Below, in pieces: positions 44,255 to 53,206 of a stretch of DNA of 63,257 nt. The translations under genes and the position numbers were made by a program. The stretch is from Gammaproteobacteria bacterium. Its GTDB lineage: Bacteria > Pseudomonadota > Gammaproteobacteria > Chromatiales > Chromatiaceae. The number at the start of each line of letters is the position of its first letter. Position 1 is the stretch's first letter. Location of the stretch: NCBI GenBank assembly GCA_020445405.1, contig JAGRGQ010000014.1:1-63257 (forward strand), given 5' to 3'. The notes under the pieces are model-generated. The model made no database searches and was not told the origin of the DNA. It worked only from the letters and a program-made list of their open reading frames with translations.

Positions 44255-45670
44255 TTACAACGTCCATTCGTGCACGGCAGACAGCGATTCCTGACGTTCC
44301 AGATAGGATTCCGTCAATGCCGCCATATCAACGCCATGGCACCGTACCCAGGCACGCTGCCAGGACGCGCCATTTTGACCGGTGCGGACCCGTTCGGCAA
44401 TGATCCCCAGCCAGTACCCCGACTCTTCCGGGTCTATCGCGAGCTTAGCCAATCCGGTTCTGGCCAACCCAAGCAGTTCGTCCCGAATCAGTCGTTTCAA
44501 TCCGACGCGGCGCCCATCCAGCCAGCGTATCTCCGCTGCCAGCCCATAGTGCGCCGCCCGGTAAAAATTTTCCCTTGCCTGGGCATAGGGCAGCCGCTTT
44601 TCCGGAGGTTCGGGCAGATTGGCCAGCGCACACACCAGCCCGACGAAAAAGGCGGCATTGGCAACCGAATCCACCACTGTAGGCCCGGCGGGCACCACCC
44701 GGTGCTCAATACGGATATGAGGTCTGTTCAACCGGTCGAAACCGATCAGCGGCCGATTCCAGCGCCAGATTGTGCCGTTGTGCAGACGCAGATGCAGCAA
44801 CTGCTCTCCGGAGTCCTCCATCAGCTCGGGCAGAAGCACCGGGTGATTATTCAGATTGGCCGCGAAACAGTCGATTATCGAATCGACGTAGCCGGTTCCC
44901 AGAGTCACTCTTTTGACCCGTTCACCGCCAATGACCGGAACCGCCTGCTCAAACAGTGGAATACGCGTCTCCTCCCACAGTTCGGCGCCGAACAGATAGG
45001 GTGAGTTGGCGCTGACCGCAACCATCGCTGCAGAGGCCACTTTGGCGGCATTGTAAAATCTGCCCGCCCTGTCCGCATCCACCTTGAGGTGAATCTGAAA
45101 CGAGGTGGTGGCCGATTCCAGCATCACATCTTTGTGGGAAAAACGGAGGCGATCGCGGCCGTTGATGTCTACCTGCACCGGCGTGCCGTCCCGCAGCAGC
45201 CGCAACTGCTCGTCCAGCGCCAGATAACGCAGCATGGATGACATATTGCCGGGATTCAGATCACCTTCCACCACGGTCGGCAGGATACCGATCATCGCCA
45301 GACGGGCATTCCATTCTCCCGCCAAACGATTGCACCGGCCCCAGGTGTGCTGCAGCTCATCCGCCAGCAGGCTGAACGCAGCGCCTGACAGACGTTGCGG
45401 GGTGCCGTTGAATTCGAGATTGAACCTTGCCAGTTCCGGCACCACCAGCGGATCCGCCAGCCGCTGAAGCAGCGCCTCGTTTATCGGCGCCGGGCGCGCC
45501 GCCTGATCCACCACCCAGGCTTCCAGTTCAAATCCGACAACATGCTCCCCTCTGGGAAACATACCATCGTCGAACCACTGCTGAAGCAACCGTGTCTCAT
45601 CCTGCAGACGCTGGCGGAAAGCATCGAAATCCTCTGCCTGGAAATGGCTGTCGGATATCTCCTGCCCCAT
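44255..45670 (-). CDS. Glutamate-cysteine ligase family protein (GCS2/YbdK-like)
   Basis: The ATG at 45668-45670, with AGGGGG in front, gives 471 residues. The fold of carboxylate-amine ligases is visible in GFELEAWVVD, LEFNGTPQRLSG, the ATP-site region MIGILPTVVEGDL, SHKDVMLESATTSFQIHLKVD, YVDSIIDCFAANLNNHPVLLPEL, RWNRPLIGFDRLNRPHIRIEHRVVPAGPT. This family joins glutamate and cysteine to gamma-glutamylcysteine, the first step of glutathione synthesis; the YbdK-type side activity cannot be excluded. It begins 13 bp after murU, so they are probably one operon. Confidence 0.88.
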   Translation of the reverse strand: MGQEISDSHFQAEDFDAFRQRLQDETRLLQQWFDDGMFPRGEHVVGFELEAWVVDQAARPAPINEALLQRLADPLVVPELARFNLEFNGTPQRLSGAAFSLLADELQHTWGRCNRLAGEWNARLAMIGILPTVVEGDLNPGNMSSMLRYLALDEQLRLLRDGTPVQVDINGRDRLRFSHKDVMLESATTSFQIHLKVDADRAGRFYNAAKVASAAMVAVSANSPYLFGAELWEETRIPLFEQAVPVIGGERVKRVTLGTGYVDSIIDCFAANLNNHPVLLPELMEDSGEQLLHLRLHNGTIWRWNRPLIGFDRLNRPHIRIEHRVVPAGPTVVDSVANAAFFVGLVCALANLPEPPEKRLPYAQARENFYRAAHYGLAAEIRWLDGRRVGLKRLIRDELLGLARTGLAKLAIDPEESGYWLGIIAERVRTGQNGASWQRAWVRCHGVDMAALTESYLERQESLSAVHEWTL

Positions 45671-45683
45671 GCATCCCCCTGTT

Positions 45684-46370
45684 TCAGCGGCTCCCGAGCA
45701 CCTCATCCAACGCCTTCAATCGCTCAGGTGTCCCCGCATCGACCCAGATACCGTAAAAATATTCGCCGCTAACGTCACCTTTCGCCATGGCGCTTTTTAA
45801 CAGCGGGCCCAGCGCAAAGGGGCCGCGGCTGCACCCGGCAAACAGCTCCCGCCGGTAGATACCGATTCCACTGAACGTGAGCCGTATTTCGCCGGATTCG
45901 CATACCCGTTCTCCTGCCAGCGAAAAGTCCCCCTCGGGATGGTGGGGGGGATTGTCCACGAGCACCAGATGCGCCAGACTGCTGCACGGGATATCAATGC
46001 CAGCATAGTCGAAATCTGTCCAGATATCGGCGTTGACAACCAGAAATGGCTTCTCACCCAACATCGGCAATGCATTGTGGATACCGCCACCCGTCTCCAG
46101 TGCGGCACCAGGTTCGGGCGAGTAGCGAATTGAAAGCCCCCAGCGGTTGCCGTCACCCAACGAAGCCTCAATCATCCGGCCCAGATAGGAGTGGTTGACC
46201 ACGACCTGTTGAAAACCGGCTTGCGACAGCGCCTCGAGATGGTGATGAATCAGCGGTTTACCCCCCGCGTTCAGCAGCGGTTTCGGTATATGGTCGGTTA
46301 ACGGCCGCATGCGCGCGCCTCGACCGGCCGCCAGGATCATCGCAATTTCAGGCTTGTCCCGGTTACCCAT
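45684..46370 (-). CDS. murU: N-acetylmuramate 1-phosphate uridylyltransferase-like nucleotidyltransferase
   Basis: The 228-residue protein has the sugar nucleotidyltransferase fold: MILAAGRGARMRPLTDHIPKPLL, the VVNHSYLG stretch, ETGGGIHNALPML, the metal-binding VVNADIWTDFD and FSGIGIYRREL. Length and motifs fit MurU, which makes UDP-MurNAc from MurNAc 1-phosphate in the peptidoglycan recycling route that bypasses fosfomycin-sensitive MurA. Its usual kinase partner AmgK is not next to it (rho is upstream), so the assignment is less secure than the fold. Confidence 0.8.
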   Translation of the reverse strand: MGNRDKPEIAMILAAGRGARMRPLTDHIPKPLLNAGGKPLIHHHLEALSQAGFQQVVVNHSYLGRMIEASLGDGNRWGLSIRYSPEPGAALETGGGIHNALPMLGEKPFLVVNADIWTDFDYAGIDIPCSSLAHLVLVDNPPHHPEGDFSLAGERVCESGEIRLTFSGIGIYRRELFAGCSRGPFALGPLLKSAMAKGDVSGEYFYGIWVDAGTPERLKALDEVLGSR

Positions 46371-46388
46371 ATCCCGCCGCCTTTAAGG

Positions 46389-47645
46389 TCAGCGTTTCAT
46401 CGAATCGAAAAACTCTTTGTTGGTTTTGGTGGTTTTCAGCTTGTCGTAGAGAAATTCCATGGCGGCCAATTCATCCATCGGATGGAGTATTTTTCTCAGG
46501 ATCCACATTTTCTGCAGCTCCGCCGGATCCATCAGCAGATCTTCTCGGCGGGTGCCGGAGCGGTTGATATTGATTGCTGGAAAGATACGCTTCTCCGCAA
46601 TACGCCGGTCAAGATGAATCTCCATGTTGCCGGTGCCTTTGAACTCCTCGTAAATGACATCGTCCATACGCGATCCGGTCTCCACCAATGCCGTGGCGAT
46701 AATGGTCAGACTCCCTCCCTCCTCGACGTTACGCGCAGCTCCAAAGAAACGTTTCGGCCGGTGCAGTGCATTGGCATCCACACCGCCGGTCAATACCTTG
46801 CCGGAAGAGGGGATGACTGTGTTATAGGCGCGGGCCAAACGGGTGATCGAGTCAAGCAGAATCACCACGTCCAGCTTATGCTCAACCAGGCGTTTGGCCT
46901 TTTCGATGACCATCTCCGCCACCTGCACATGGCGTGCCGCAGGTTCGTCGAAGGTCGATGAGATTACCTCGCCTCTGACCGAGCGCTTCATCTCGGTTAC
47001 CTCTTCCGGCCGCTCGTCTATCAGCAACACAATCAGGTAGCTCTCCGGGTGGTTGATACCGATGGATTGTGCGATGTTCTGCATCAGCATGGTTTTACCC
47101 GCCTTGGGAGGCGAAACGATCAAACCACGCTGCCCCTTTCCGATGGGTGCGCACAACTCAATGGTTCGCGCTGTGATATCCTCAGTACTCCCGTTCCCGA
47201 TCTCCAGCGTGAACTTGCTGTTGGCAAAGAGCGGCGTGAAATTCTCAAACAGGATTTTGCTTTTGGCATCCTCCGGTTTGTCAAAATTGATCTCAGCGAC
47301 TTTCAGCAGTGCAAAATAGCGCTCACTCTCCTTCGGCGGCCTGATCTTGCCTGATATCGTATCACCGGTACGCAGACTGAACCTGCGAATCTGGCTTGGC
47401 GATACATAGATATCGTCGGGTCCCGCAAGATAGGAACTGTCGGCGGCACGCAGGAAACCAAACCCGTCCTGAAGTATTTCCAGTACGCCGTCTCCGTAGA
47501 TATCCTCGCCCTGCTTGGCGTGGGATTTCAGAATAGCGAAAATAAGATCCTGCTTTCGGGATCTTGCCATACCTTCAATCTGCATGGTTCGGGCGAGTTC
47601 TACCAGCTCGGTGACTGGCATTTTTTTCAGTTCTGTGAGATTCAT
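46389..47645 (-). CDS. rho: Transcription termination factor Rho
   Basis: The 418-residue hexameric RNA helicase matches Rho along its length: N-terminal [21 protein letters not shown], the RNA-binding fold with [30 protein letters not shown]-loop [45 protein letters not shown] and the C-terminal FFDSMKR. The start lies 182 bp from the trxA stop. Rho, trxA and rhlB next to each other is the usual gammaproteobacterial arrangement. Confidence 0.99.
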   Translation of the reverse strand: MNLTELKKMPVTELVELARTMQIEGMARSRKQDLIFAILKSHAKQGEDIYGDGVLEILQDGFGFLRAADSSYLAGPDDIYVSPSQIRRFSLRTGDTISGKIRPPKESERYFALLKVAEINFDKPEDAKSKILFENFTPLFANSKFTLEIGNGSTEDITARTIELCAPIGKGQRGLIVSPPKAGKTMLMQNIAQSIGINHPESYLIVLLIDERPEEVTEMKRSVRGEVISSTFDEPAARHVQVAEMVIEKAKRLVEHKLDVVILLDSITRLARAYNTVIPSSGKVLTGGVDANALHRPKRFFGAARNVEEGGSLTIIATALVETGSRMDDVIYEEFKGTGNMEIHLDRRIAEKRIFPAININRSGTRREDLLMDPAELQKMWILRKILHPMDELAAMEFLYDKLKTTKTNKEFFDSMKR

Positions 47646-47827
47646 GAGCTTGTTTCGTTCAAAAAGGGATTTGGAACAGGCAGAGAATGCCCGTTGGAGT
47701 GGGTATTGGGTTAAAGAAGACGGTGTATTCTATGAAACGGTCTGTTGATGCCTAAAGCGCTTCAGCGCCCGGGCAAGTGCCTCCGATCCGTTTCCTGAGT
47801 AATTACAATAGCACTTGTATAATATGG

Positions 47828-48154
47828 TTAAAGGTTGCTGTCAATGAAAGCAGTCAACTGGGACTTCGATACTGCACCCACTTTTGTCGCCTCAACTTCG
47901 CCGTCCTTGAATATCATCAACGTCGGAATACCCCTGATGCCGTAGCGCGGTGGAGTGTTCGGATTGTCGTCGATATTCAATTTCGCCAATTTGACCCTGC
48001 CCGCATATTCCACGGCTATTTCATCCAGTACCGGAGCGATCATTTTACAGGGCCCGCACCACTCGGCCCAGTAGTCGACCAGCACAGGCAGGCTCGACTG
48101 CAATACTTCGGCTTCAAAAGAATCATCACTAAGATGAACAATCTGCTCACTCAC
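47828..48154 (-). CDS. trxA: Thioredoxin 1
   Basis: The 108-residue protein is a classical thioredoxin: active site [19 protein letters not shown], the [24 protein letters not shown] stretch with the cis-proline before Thr, and [14 protein letters not shown] at the end. It reduces protein disulfides in the cytoplasm with thioredoxin reductase. It is divergent from rhlB across 208 bp and lies upstream of rho. Confidence 0.99.
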   Translation of the reverse strand: MSEQIVHLSDDSFEAEVLQSSLPVLVDYWAEWCGPCKMIAPVLDEIAVEYAGRVKLAKLNIDDNPNTPPRYGIRGIPTLMIFKDGEVEATKVGAVSKSQLTAFIDSNL

Positions 48155-48362
48155 TAGAGCTTCTCCCGTTTACTGACTTAATTCAGGGAAGATCACCGGA
48201 AAGAGCGGAATTACCCCGGTGCTTCTGTCATAGTTTCCTAAAATCTATCGGGACCGCGCAACGACGGCTTCGACCAGGTTTCTCATTAGCAGGGAACTAT
48301 TTCATCGTAATCATTCCATTTTTGCAAGTCCAGCGGATGGAATTAAGGTATCCTACCGTTCT

Positions 48363-49679
48363 ATGACAAAAAAACACCTGACAGATGTAAGATTCGACAG
48401 CTTCGGGCTGCTGCCGGAAATATTAAAAGGCGTTGAAGAGACAGGATTCGAGTTCTGTACTCCAATCCAGGCCGAAACCCTTCCAATTGCACTCGACAAC
48501 CAGGACGTGGCGGGACAGGCGCAGACCGGTACCGGGAAAACCGCTGCTTTTCTGCTCGCGATTTTCCAGCGTCTTCTGCTGAATCCTCCCGATGAAAAGC
48601 ACAAACGGAACCAGCCGCGTGCTCTGGTTATGGCACCAACCAGGGAACTGGCGGTACAGATCCATAAGGATGCCGAATTACTGGGACGGCATACCGGGCT
48701 CAAACTGGGCCTGGTATTCGGCGGAACCGGTTACGATCAACAACGACGTCAACTGGAGGAGGGTGTCGATATTTTGATCGGCACTCCAGGCCGGCTCATC
48801 GATTATTTGAAGCAGCGCATCTACGACCTGAATGCGATACAGGTGGTGGTACTGGACGAAGCCGACCGCATGTTTGACCTCGGCTTCATTAAAGATATCC
48901 GCTTCATGCTGAGACGCTGCCCCCCGCCATCGAAGCGGCTCGGTCTGCTGTTCTCCGCAACCCTCTCTTTTCGGGTCAAAGAGCTCGCCTACGAACACAT
49001 GAACAACCCGGAATCGGTTACCATCGAGGGGGATAAAGTTACCGCGGACAATGTCAGGCAGACCTGCTATATGACGGCCAACGAGGAAAAAATCCCACTT
49101 CTGATCGGTCTGCTGCGCGCTCTCGAAGCTTATCGCGCCATCGTTTTCGTCAATACCAAACGGGGAGCCGATCAGGTCTGGGGATTCCTCGAGGGCAACG
49201 GCATCAAGGCAGCCGTGCTTTCCGGTGATGTGCCACAGAAGAAACGCCTCGCCCTGTTAACCAGTTTCCAGCAAGGGGAGATCCCCGTTCTTGTCGCCAC
49301 TGACGTGGCGGCCCGGGGGCTGCACATTCCGAGCGTTACCCACGTTTTCAACTTCGATCTCCCGGACGACCCGGAAGACTACGTTCACCGTATCGGACGC
49401 ACTGCCCGCGCCGGTGAGAGCGGCAATGCAATCAGCTTTGCCTGTGAGACCCATGCCTTCTCGCTTCCGGAGATCGAGACCTATATCGGCCGCAAACTGC
49501 CTATGGAACGCGTGAGCGCGGAGATGCTGGCCACTATCGACCCGGGCAGCAGGGTCAGGGTCAGTCGCCCGAGAATGGACGACAGGAAGGGTCCCCGGAG
49601 AGGTGGCGGCAGAGGCCGGTCAGCTCAATCCCGTAGCCGCGGCAGGCGTCGCAGCAACCGCGAACCATCCCAGACTTGA
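48363..49679 (+). CDS. rhlB: ATP-dependent RNA helicase RhlB
   Basis: The 438-residue DEAD-box protein has the Q motif FCTPIQAETLPIAL, Walker A AQTGTGKTAAFL, PTRELAVQI, GTPGRLIDYL, DEAD in VVLDEADRMFDLGF, SAT in LFSATLS and the C-terminal VATDVAARGLHIPSVTHV and HRIGRTARAG. The tail (about 400-438) is Arg/Gly/Ser-rich, as in RhlB. RhlB unwinds RNA in the degradosome. The location opposite trxA supports the name. The next gene starts within its stop codon. Confidence 0.97.
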   Translation: MTKKHLTDVRFDSFGLLPEILKGVEETGFEFCTPIQAETLPIALDNQDVAGQAQTGTGKTAAFLLAIFQRLLLNPPDEKHKRNQPRALVMAPTRELAVQIHKDAELLGRHTGLKLGLVFGGTGYDQQRRQLEEGVDILIGTPGRLIDYLKQRIYDLNAIQVVVLDEADRMFDLGFIKDIRFMLRRCPPPSKRLGLLFSATLSFRVKELAYEHMNNPESVTIEGDKVTADNVRQTCYMTANEEKIPLLIGLLRALEAYRAIVFVNTKRGADQVWGFLEGNGIKAAVLSGDVPQKKRLALLTSFQQGEIPVLVATDVAARGLHIPSVTHVFNFDLPDDPEDYVHRIGRTARAGESGNAISFACETHAFSLPEIETYIGRKLPMERVSAEMLATIDPGSRVRVSRPRMDDRKGPRRGGGRGRSAQSRSRGRRRSNREPSQT

Positions 49680-50053
49680 GCCGCATACCCGTTGAAAACA
49701 AGTGCAGCCGCTGCTCCGGCTCCAAGTGCTGCACCTATATTACCGAGGCGCTGGGCGCTGCACCGCGCTCAAAAAGCGATTTCGGTCATCTGCTGTGGCA
49801 GGTTTCACACCGGGGAATCAGTGTCTACAAGGATAACGACGGCTGGTTCCTGCTGATCGAGGCTGAATGTTCGCATTTGCAGATGGATGGCAGCTGCGGA
49901 ATCTATCAGAATCGGCCGCAGATCTGTCGTGACTATGATAACGAATGGTGCGAATTCGATGAACCGGCGGAGAAGGGTTTTCAGCTCCACTTCCGCAACT
50001 ATGAAGAACTACTAACTTATTGTAAAAAACGATTTAAATCCTGGGATTTATAG
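49676..50053 (+). CDS. YkgJ-family cysteine-cluster protein
   Basis: The 125-residue protein has the CxxCxxxxCC cluster at its N-terminus (CSRCSGSKCC) and a second set in ECSHLQMDGSCGIYQNRPQICRDYDNEWC, the pattern of the YkgJ/UPF0153 family, believed to bind zinc or iron. Function is not established. It starts with TTG, overlapping the rhlB stop, so it is translationally coupled to rhlB. It is convergent with yrfG, only 2 bp apart. Confidence 0.88.
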   Translation: MSRIPVENKCSRCSGSKCCTYITEALGAAPRSKSDFGHLLWQVSHRGISVYKDNDGWFLLIEAECSHLQMDGSCGIYQNRPQICRDYDNEWCEFDEPAEKGFQLHFRNYEELLTYCKKRFKSWDL

Positions 50054-50055
50054 GT

Positions 50056-50739
50056 TCAGCGCGTGCCTGAAAAAATCAATTCGGAGAAATCATGGATAGC
50101 GGGAAAACCTTCGGCTTTCCTGGCGGGCCCCCTGGTGTCGGGTTTCAGTATACGCAACAGCCAGCGAATGCCGTACTCCCTGGCAGAAGCAAGCACAGAC
50201 GGGCTGTCGTCCACGAACAGCGTCCGCTCCGGATCGAACGGCTCAATCTCCTGCAGCTTGTTCCAGAATAGCGGCATCTCTTTCGGCAATCCGAGATCAT
50301 GGGCGCAAACAACAGCGTCCAGATACCCTCCAAGCTGGGTACGCTCCAGTTTCAACGCCAGCGATTTTTGATGGGCGTTGGTAACCAGTACCCTGCGCCT
50401 GCCCTGTTCACCCATCACCTTGAGAAAGTCGACCACGTGAGGATGCACCGAAATCAGGTGTTCCACCTCCGCTTTCAGCAAGGCTATATCCAGCCCCAAT
50501 TCGCGGCTCCAGTGATCGACACAGTACCACTGCAGCGTCCCCTCTATACTCTGATAGCGGGCCAGCAGCTGCTGCCGCGCGGCCTGGCTGGTAAGGCCGT
50601 ACGCCTCCGCATAACGCCGGGGTACATGCTCCAGCCAGAAGTGGTTGTCGAAATGCAGATCCAGCAGGGTACCGTCCATGTCCAGCAACAGGAATTCAAT
50701 TTGGCTCCAGTCAATCATCGGTTTAAAGTAGTCGGCCAT
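50056..50739 (-). CDS. yrfG: HAD-family GMP/IMP nucleotidase YrfG
   Basis: The 227-residue HAD hydrolase has the nucleophile Asp motif LLLDMDGTLLDLHFDNHFW, VLVTNAHQKSLALKL and FVDDSPSVLASAREYGI. The N-terminal DMDGTLLDLHFDN and the length fit YrfG, a nucleoside 5'-monophosphatase for GMP and IMP. An internal start (residue 8) is possible. nudE lies nearby on the other strand, as in the nudE-yrfG neighbourhood of enterobacteria. Confidence 0.9.
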   Translation of the reverse strand: MADYFKPMIDWSQIEFLLLDMDGTLLDLHFDNHFWLEHVPRRYAEAYGLTSQAARQQLLARYQSIEGTLQWYCVDHWSRELGLDIALLKAEVEHLISVHPHVVDFLKVMGEQGRRRVLVTNAHQKSLALKLERTQLGGYLDAVVCAHDLGLPKEMPLFWNKLQEIEPFDPERTLFVDDSPSVLASAREYGIRWLLRILKPDTRGPARKAEGFPAIHDFSELIFSGTR

Positions 50740-50849
50740 GAATAAATCTTACTGTATCTATACGCGCTATCGCTGCCGGATGCCGGAGTGGGAACGGAAG
50801 GGCGCTCCTTATCGATCCCGGCGTTTTAAAAAGACACTCGTCATACATT

Positions 50850-51404
50850 ATGCCAAATAAACCTGTCGTACGGTCCCGTCGGTTTGTCAAAGACACCGGC
50901 GTCTTCCGGGTTGAGGAGATGGACCTGAAGTTTGCAAACGGCGAAACCAGAGTCTACCAACGTCTGTTGGGCTCTTCCCGTGGTGCCGTGATGGTTGTCC
51001 CGCTGCTGGACCGGGAGACCGTACTGCTGATCCGCGAGTACGCTGCAGGAATGGACAGGTATGAACTGGGCTTTGTCAAGGGTCGCATCGAGAGCGGTGA
51101 GGACCTGCTGGAAGCGGCCAACCGGGAGATGCAGGAAGAGGTGGGCTATGCCGCCAGACGGCTGGATCCAGTCAGGTCCGTGACTGTCGCACCGGGCTAC
51201 CTTTTGCACAGTACGCACATCGTTCTGGCAAGAGGCCTCTATGCCAAGCGATTACCGGGCGACGAACCGGAGCCCATTGAGGTGGTACCCTGGAAGCTGA
51301 ACGAACTCGACTCGCTTCTGCAGCGGGATGACTTTACCGAATCGCGTTCTATCACAGCATTTTATCTGGTGAGGGAGCTGCTGGCACGTGAAAACCGCAA
51401 CTGA
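50850..51404 (+). CDS. nudE: ADP compounds hydrolase NudE
   Basis: The 184-residue Nudix hydrolase cleaves ADP-ribose, NADH and similar ADP compounds. The Nudix box is intact: GRIESGEDLLEAANREMQEEVGY (GX5EX7REUXEEXGU). RSRRFVKDTGVFRVEEMDLKF and GAVMVVPLLDRETVLLIREYAAGMDRYELGFVKG fit NudE. The start has only a weak ribosome-binding site. Its last 17 bp overlap the following thioredoxin-fold gene, suggesting co-translation. Confidence 0.92.
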   Translation: MPNKPVVRSRRFVKDTGVFRVEEMDLKFANGETRVYQRLLGSSRGAVMVVPLLDRETVLLIREYAAGMDRYELGFVKGRIESGEDLLEAANREMQEEVGYAARRLDPVRSVTVAPGYLLHSTHIVLARGLYAKRLPGDEPEPIEVVPWKLNELDSLLQRDDFTESRSITAFYLVRELLARENRN

Positions 51405-52458
51405 CAGCCGCCTCCCGGGAGCGTCCACCCTGCGTCGCTTTTTATTCCTTGTCGCTGCAGTTGCCGCGTTGACACTGACGCAGGCGGTAACAGCAGCTGC
51501 GCAGCGGGAGCCGGACCAGGCCTTCGAGTTCGATGACCGCCCTCTACAGGAGCCGATGGAACACCCCGGATGGTTCAAGCGAAGCTTTCTCGACCTGCGC
51601 GAGGACCTCGAAGAGGCTGTGGCGGCCGGCAAAGCCGGCATCATCGTCTATTTCGGTCAGCGCCGCTGTGCTTATTGCAAACTGTTGCTGACGGTTAATT
51701 TCGGCCAGCCCGATACCGCGACGTACACGCAGCGTAATTTTGACGTTATCCCCATAGATATTTGGGGGGTGGACGAAGTTACCGACATCGATGGGATTAC
51801 CCTGACCGAGCGCGATTTCGCCTTGAGGGAGAAAACCAACTTCACGCCGTCACTGATCTTCTACCACAGTACGGGTACCGAGGCTTTGCGTCTGCGTGGC
51901 TACTATCCGCCATACAAATTCCGGGCAGCGCTGGAATACGTCGCCGACGGACACTTCCGAAAAGAGTCCTTCGGCAGCTTTCTGGAACGCGGCTCCGGCG
52001 CACTGGCATTCGAGCCCGGTGAGTTGAACGAGGAGGCTTTTTTCTCGCCTCCCCCCCATGCTCTCGATCGCAGCAGATTTCCCGCGGAGCGCCCTTTGGC
52101 TGTTTTTTTCGAACAGGGTGACTGTCACGCCTGCAATGTTCTGCATGCGCAGACGCTTGGCGAGAGCAGCGTCATCGAGCTGTTGAGGCAATTCGAAAAT
52201 GTGCAGTTGGATGTGTACGCCGATACGCCGGTCATCACACCTGACGGCGACAGAACCACCAGCAAAAGTTGGGCGCACAAACTGGGACTCTTCTATACCC
52301 CATCGATTCTTTTTTTCGACCGGCACGGGAAAGAGATCATCAGGGTCGATTCGGTAGTCCAGTTTTACCGGCTGCGCAATGTACTTCTCTATGTAGCCGG
52401 CGGTGGCTATCAGTACCAGCCCAACTACCAGCTATGGCGGCTTGACAGCGGATTCTGA
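51388..52458 (+). CDS. Exported protein with two thioredoxin-like domains
   Basis: The 356-residue protein has a signal peptide (about 17-38) and two thioredoxin-like units. Unit 1 (about 60-190) has CAYC in IIVYFGQRRCAYCKLLL and a cis-proline-type loop NFTPSLIFY. Unit 2 (about 225-345) has CHAC in AVFFEQGDCHACNVLHAQ and LFYTPSILFFDRHGKE. This resembles SoxW-type periplasmic thioredoxins of sulfur oxidisers and related heme-delivery proteins, but sox genes are absent here. A periplasmic thiol-disulfide role is likely, with the partner unknown. It starts with GTG 17 bp before the nudE stop. Confidence 0.82.
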   Translation: MKTATDSRLPGASTLRRFLFLVAAVAALTLTQAVTAAAQREPDQAFEFDDRPLQEPMEHPGWFKRSFLDLREDLEEAVAAGKAGIIVYFGQRRCAYCKLLLTVNFGQPDTATYTQRNFDVIPIDIWGVDEVTDIDGITLTERDFALREKTNFTPSLIFYHSTGTEALRLRGYYPPYKFRAALEYVADGHFRKESFGSFLERGSGALAFEPGELNEEAFFSPPPHALDRSRFPAERPLAVFFEQGDCHACNVLHAQTLGESSVIELLRQFENVQLDVYADTPVITPDGDRTTSKSWAHKLGLFYTPSILFFDRHGKEIIRVDSVVQFYRLRNVLLYVAGGGYQYQPNYQLWRLDSGF

Positions 52459-52645
52459 CCCCTATCCGCGCCCGCTGGTCGCACCAAACGCGGGCTCGTC
52501 TCAGCCACAGACCGACCACGGGATCCCTCCCCCGGGATAACCCTGCCTCCGCGCGAGTCTGTACACCACTGCGGAAAAGATGATCCATATACAAAGATCG
52601 TGTATCGCCCTGTCATTGCAGGCTTCACCCCCGCCGGGTTTCGGG

Positions 52646-53116
52646 CTAGTGCGGTTTCTCCCGGCAGAAAAGCGCCAGATACTCCTCCTGCTCGGTACGC
52701 TGATAACGCAACTCCTCACCACGGGAGAGTTTATACCCCCGTTTCAATTCTCGTCCTATTCTTGCCACTTTTTTCCGCGCCCGCCAACAGCGCTGTTGCT
52801 GAGCGCGCTCGCTCTTCGAGGTGTCCGCCCTCCTCCGCTTTGGCCGCTTGGGTATGGTCTTGGCGGATTTAGCCTTGAACTTGGAGAGCACGGTTTGCAG
52901 ATTGATCCAGCCCACTTCCGGATTATCCACCACCATTGACTCTCCGATGCCGCGTTTGCAGCCGGTCTGAGTGAAGGTGACCTGACCGGATGCACCGGTA
53001 CATTTATACACACGACTTTCCGCATATACCGGCGCGGCGCCAGGTACAACCAGCATGAGAATCAATCCAAAAAGGATGACAAAGCGACAATTTCGAGCAA
53101 CCAGAAGCACGTGCAT
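52646..53116 (-). CDS. Exported DUF4124-like protein
   Basis: The 156-residue protein has a signal peptide (about 12-32, ending VYAES) behind a good GGAGG ribosome-binding site. The mature N-terminus RVYKCTGASGQVTFTQTGCK is the DUF4124 pattern (two Cys around a VYKCxxxxGxxxFTxxxC motif). The C-terminal half is very basic (KAKSAKTIPKRPKRRR) with a helical Arg/Glu-rich end. Function unknown; an envelope location is likely. It is divergent from the diguanylate cyclase gene across 90 bp. Confidence 0.82.
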   Translation of the reverse strand: MHVLLVARNCRFVILFGLILMLVVPGAAPVYAESRVYKCTGASGQVTFTQTGCKRGIGESMVVDNPEVGWINLQTVLSKFKAKSAKTIPKRPKRRRADTSKSERAQQQRCWRARKKVARIGRELKRGYKLSRGEELRYQRTEQEEYLALFCREKPH

Positions 53117-53206
53117 GAAAACCTCCGTGTCATTTTTCAGTACCCTTCCCTGGGCGATTGTGGGTAGGGAATAAAGCCCCCCCCTTCACCTGCCGATATC
53201 CAGCTT

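Noticed and set aside
48322-48349. TTGCAA...TAAGGT as rhlB promoter
   Set aside because: The -10 box would leave a leader of only about 7 nt with no room for the ribosome-binding site.
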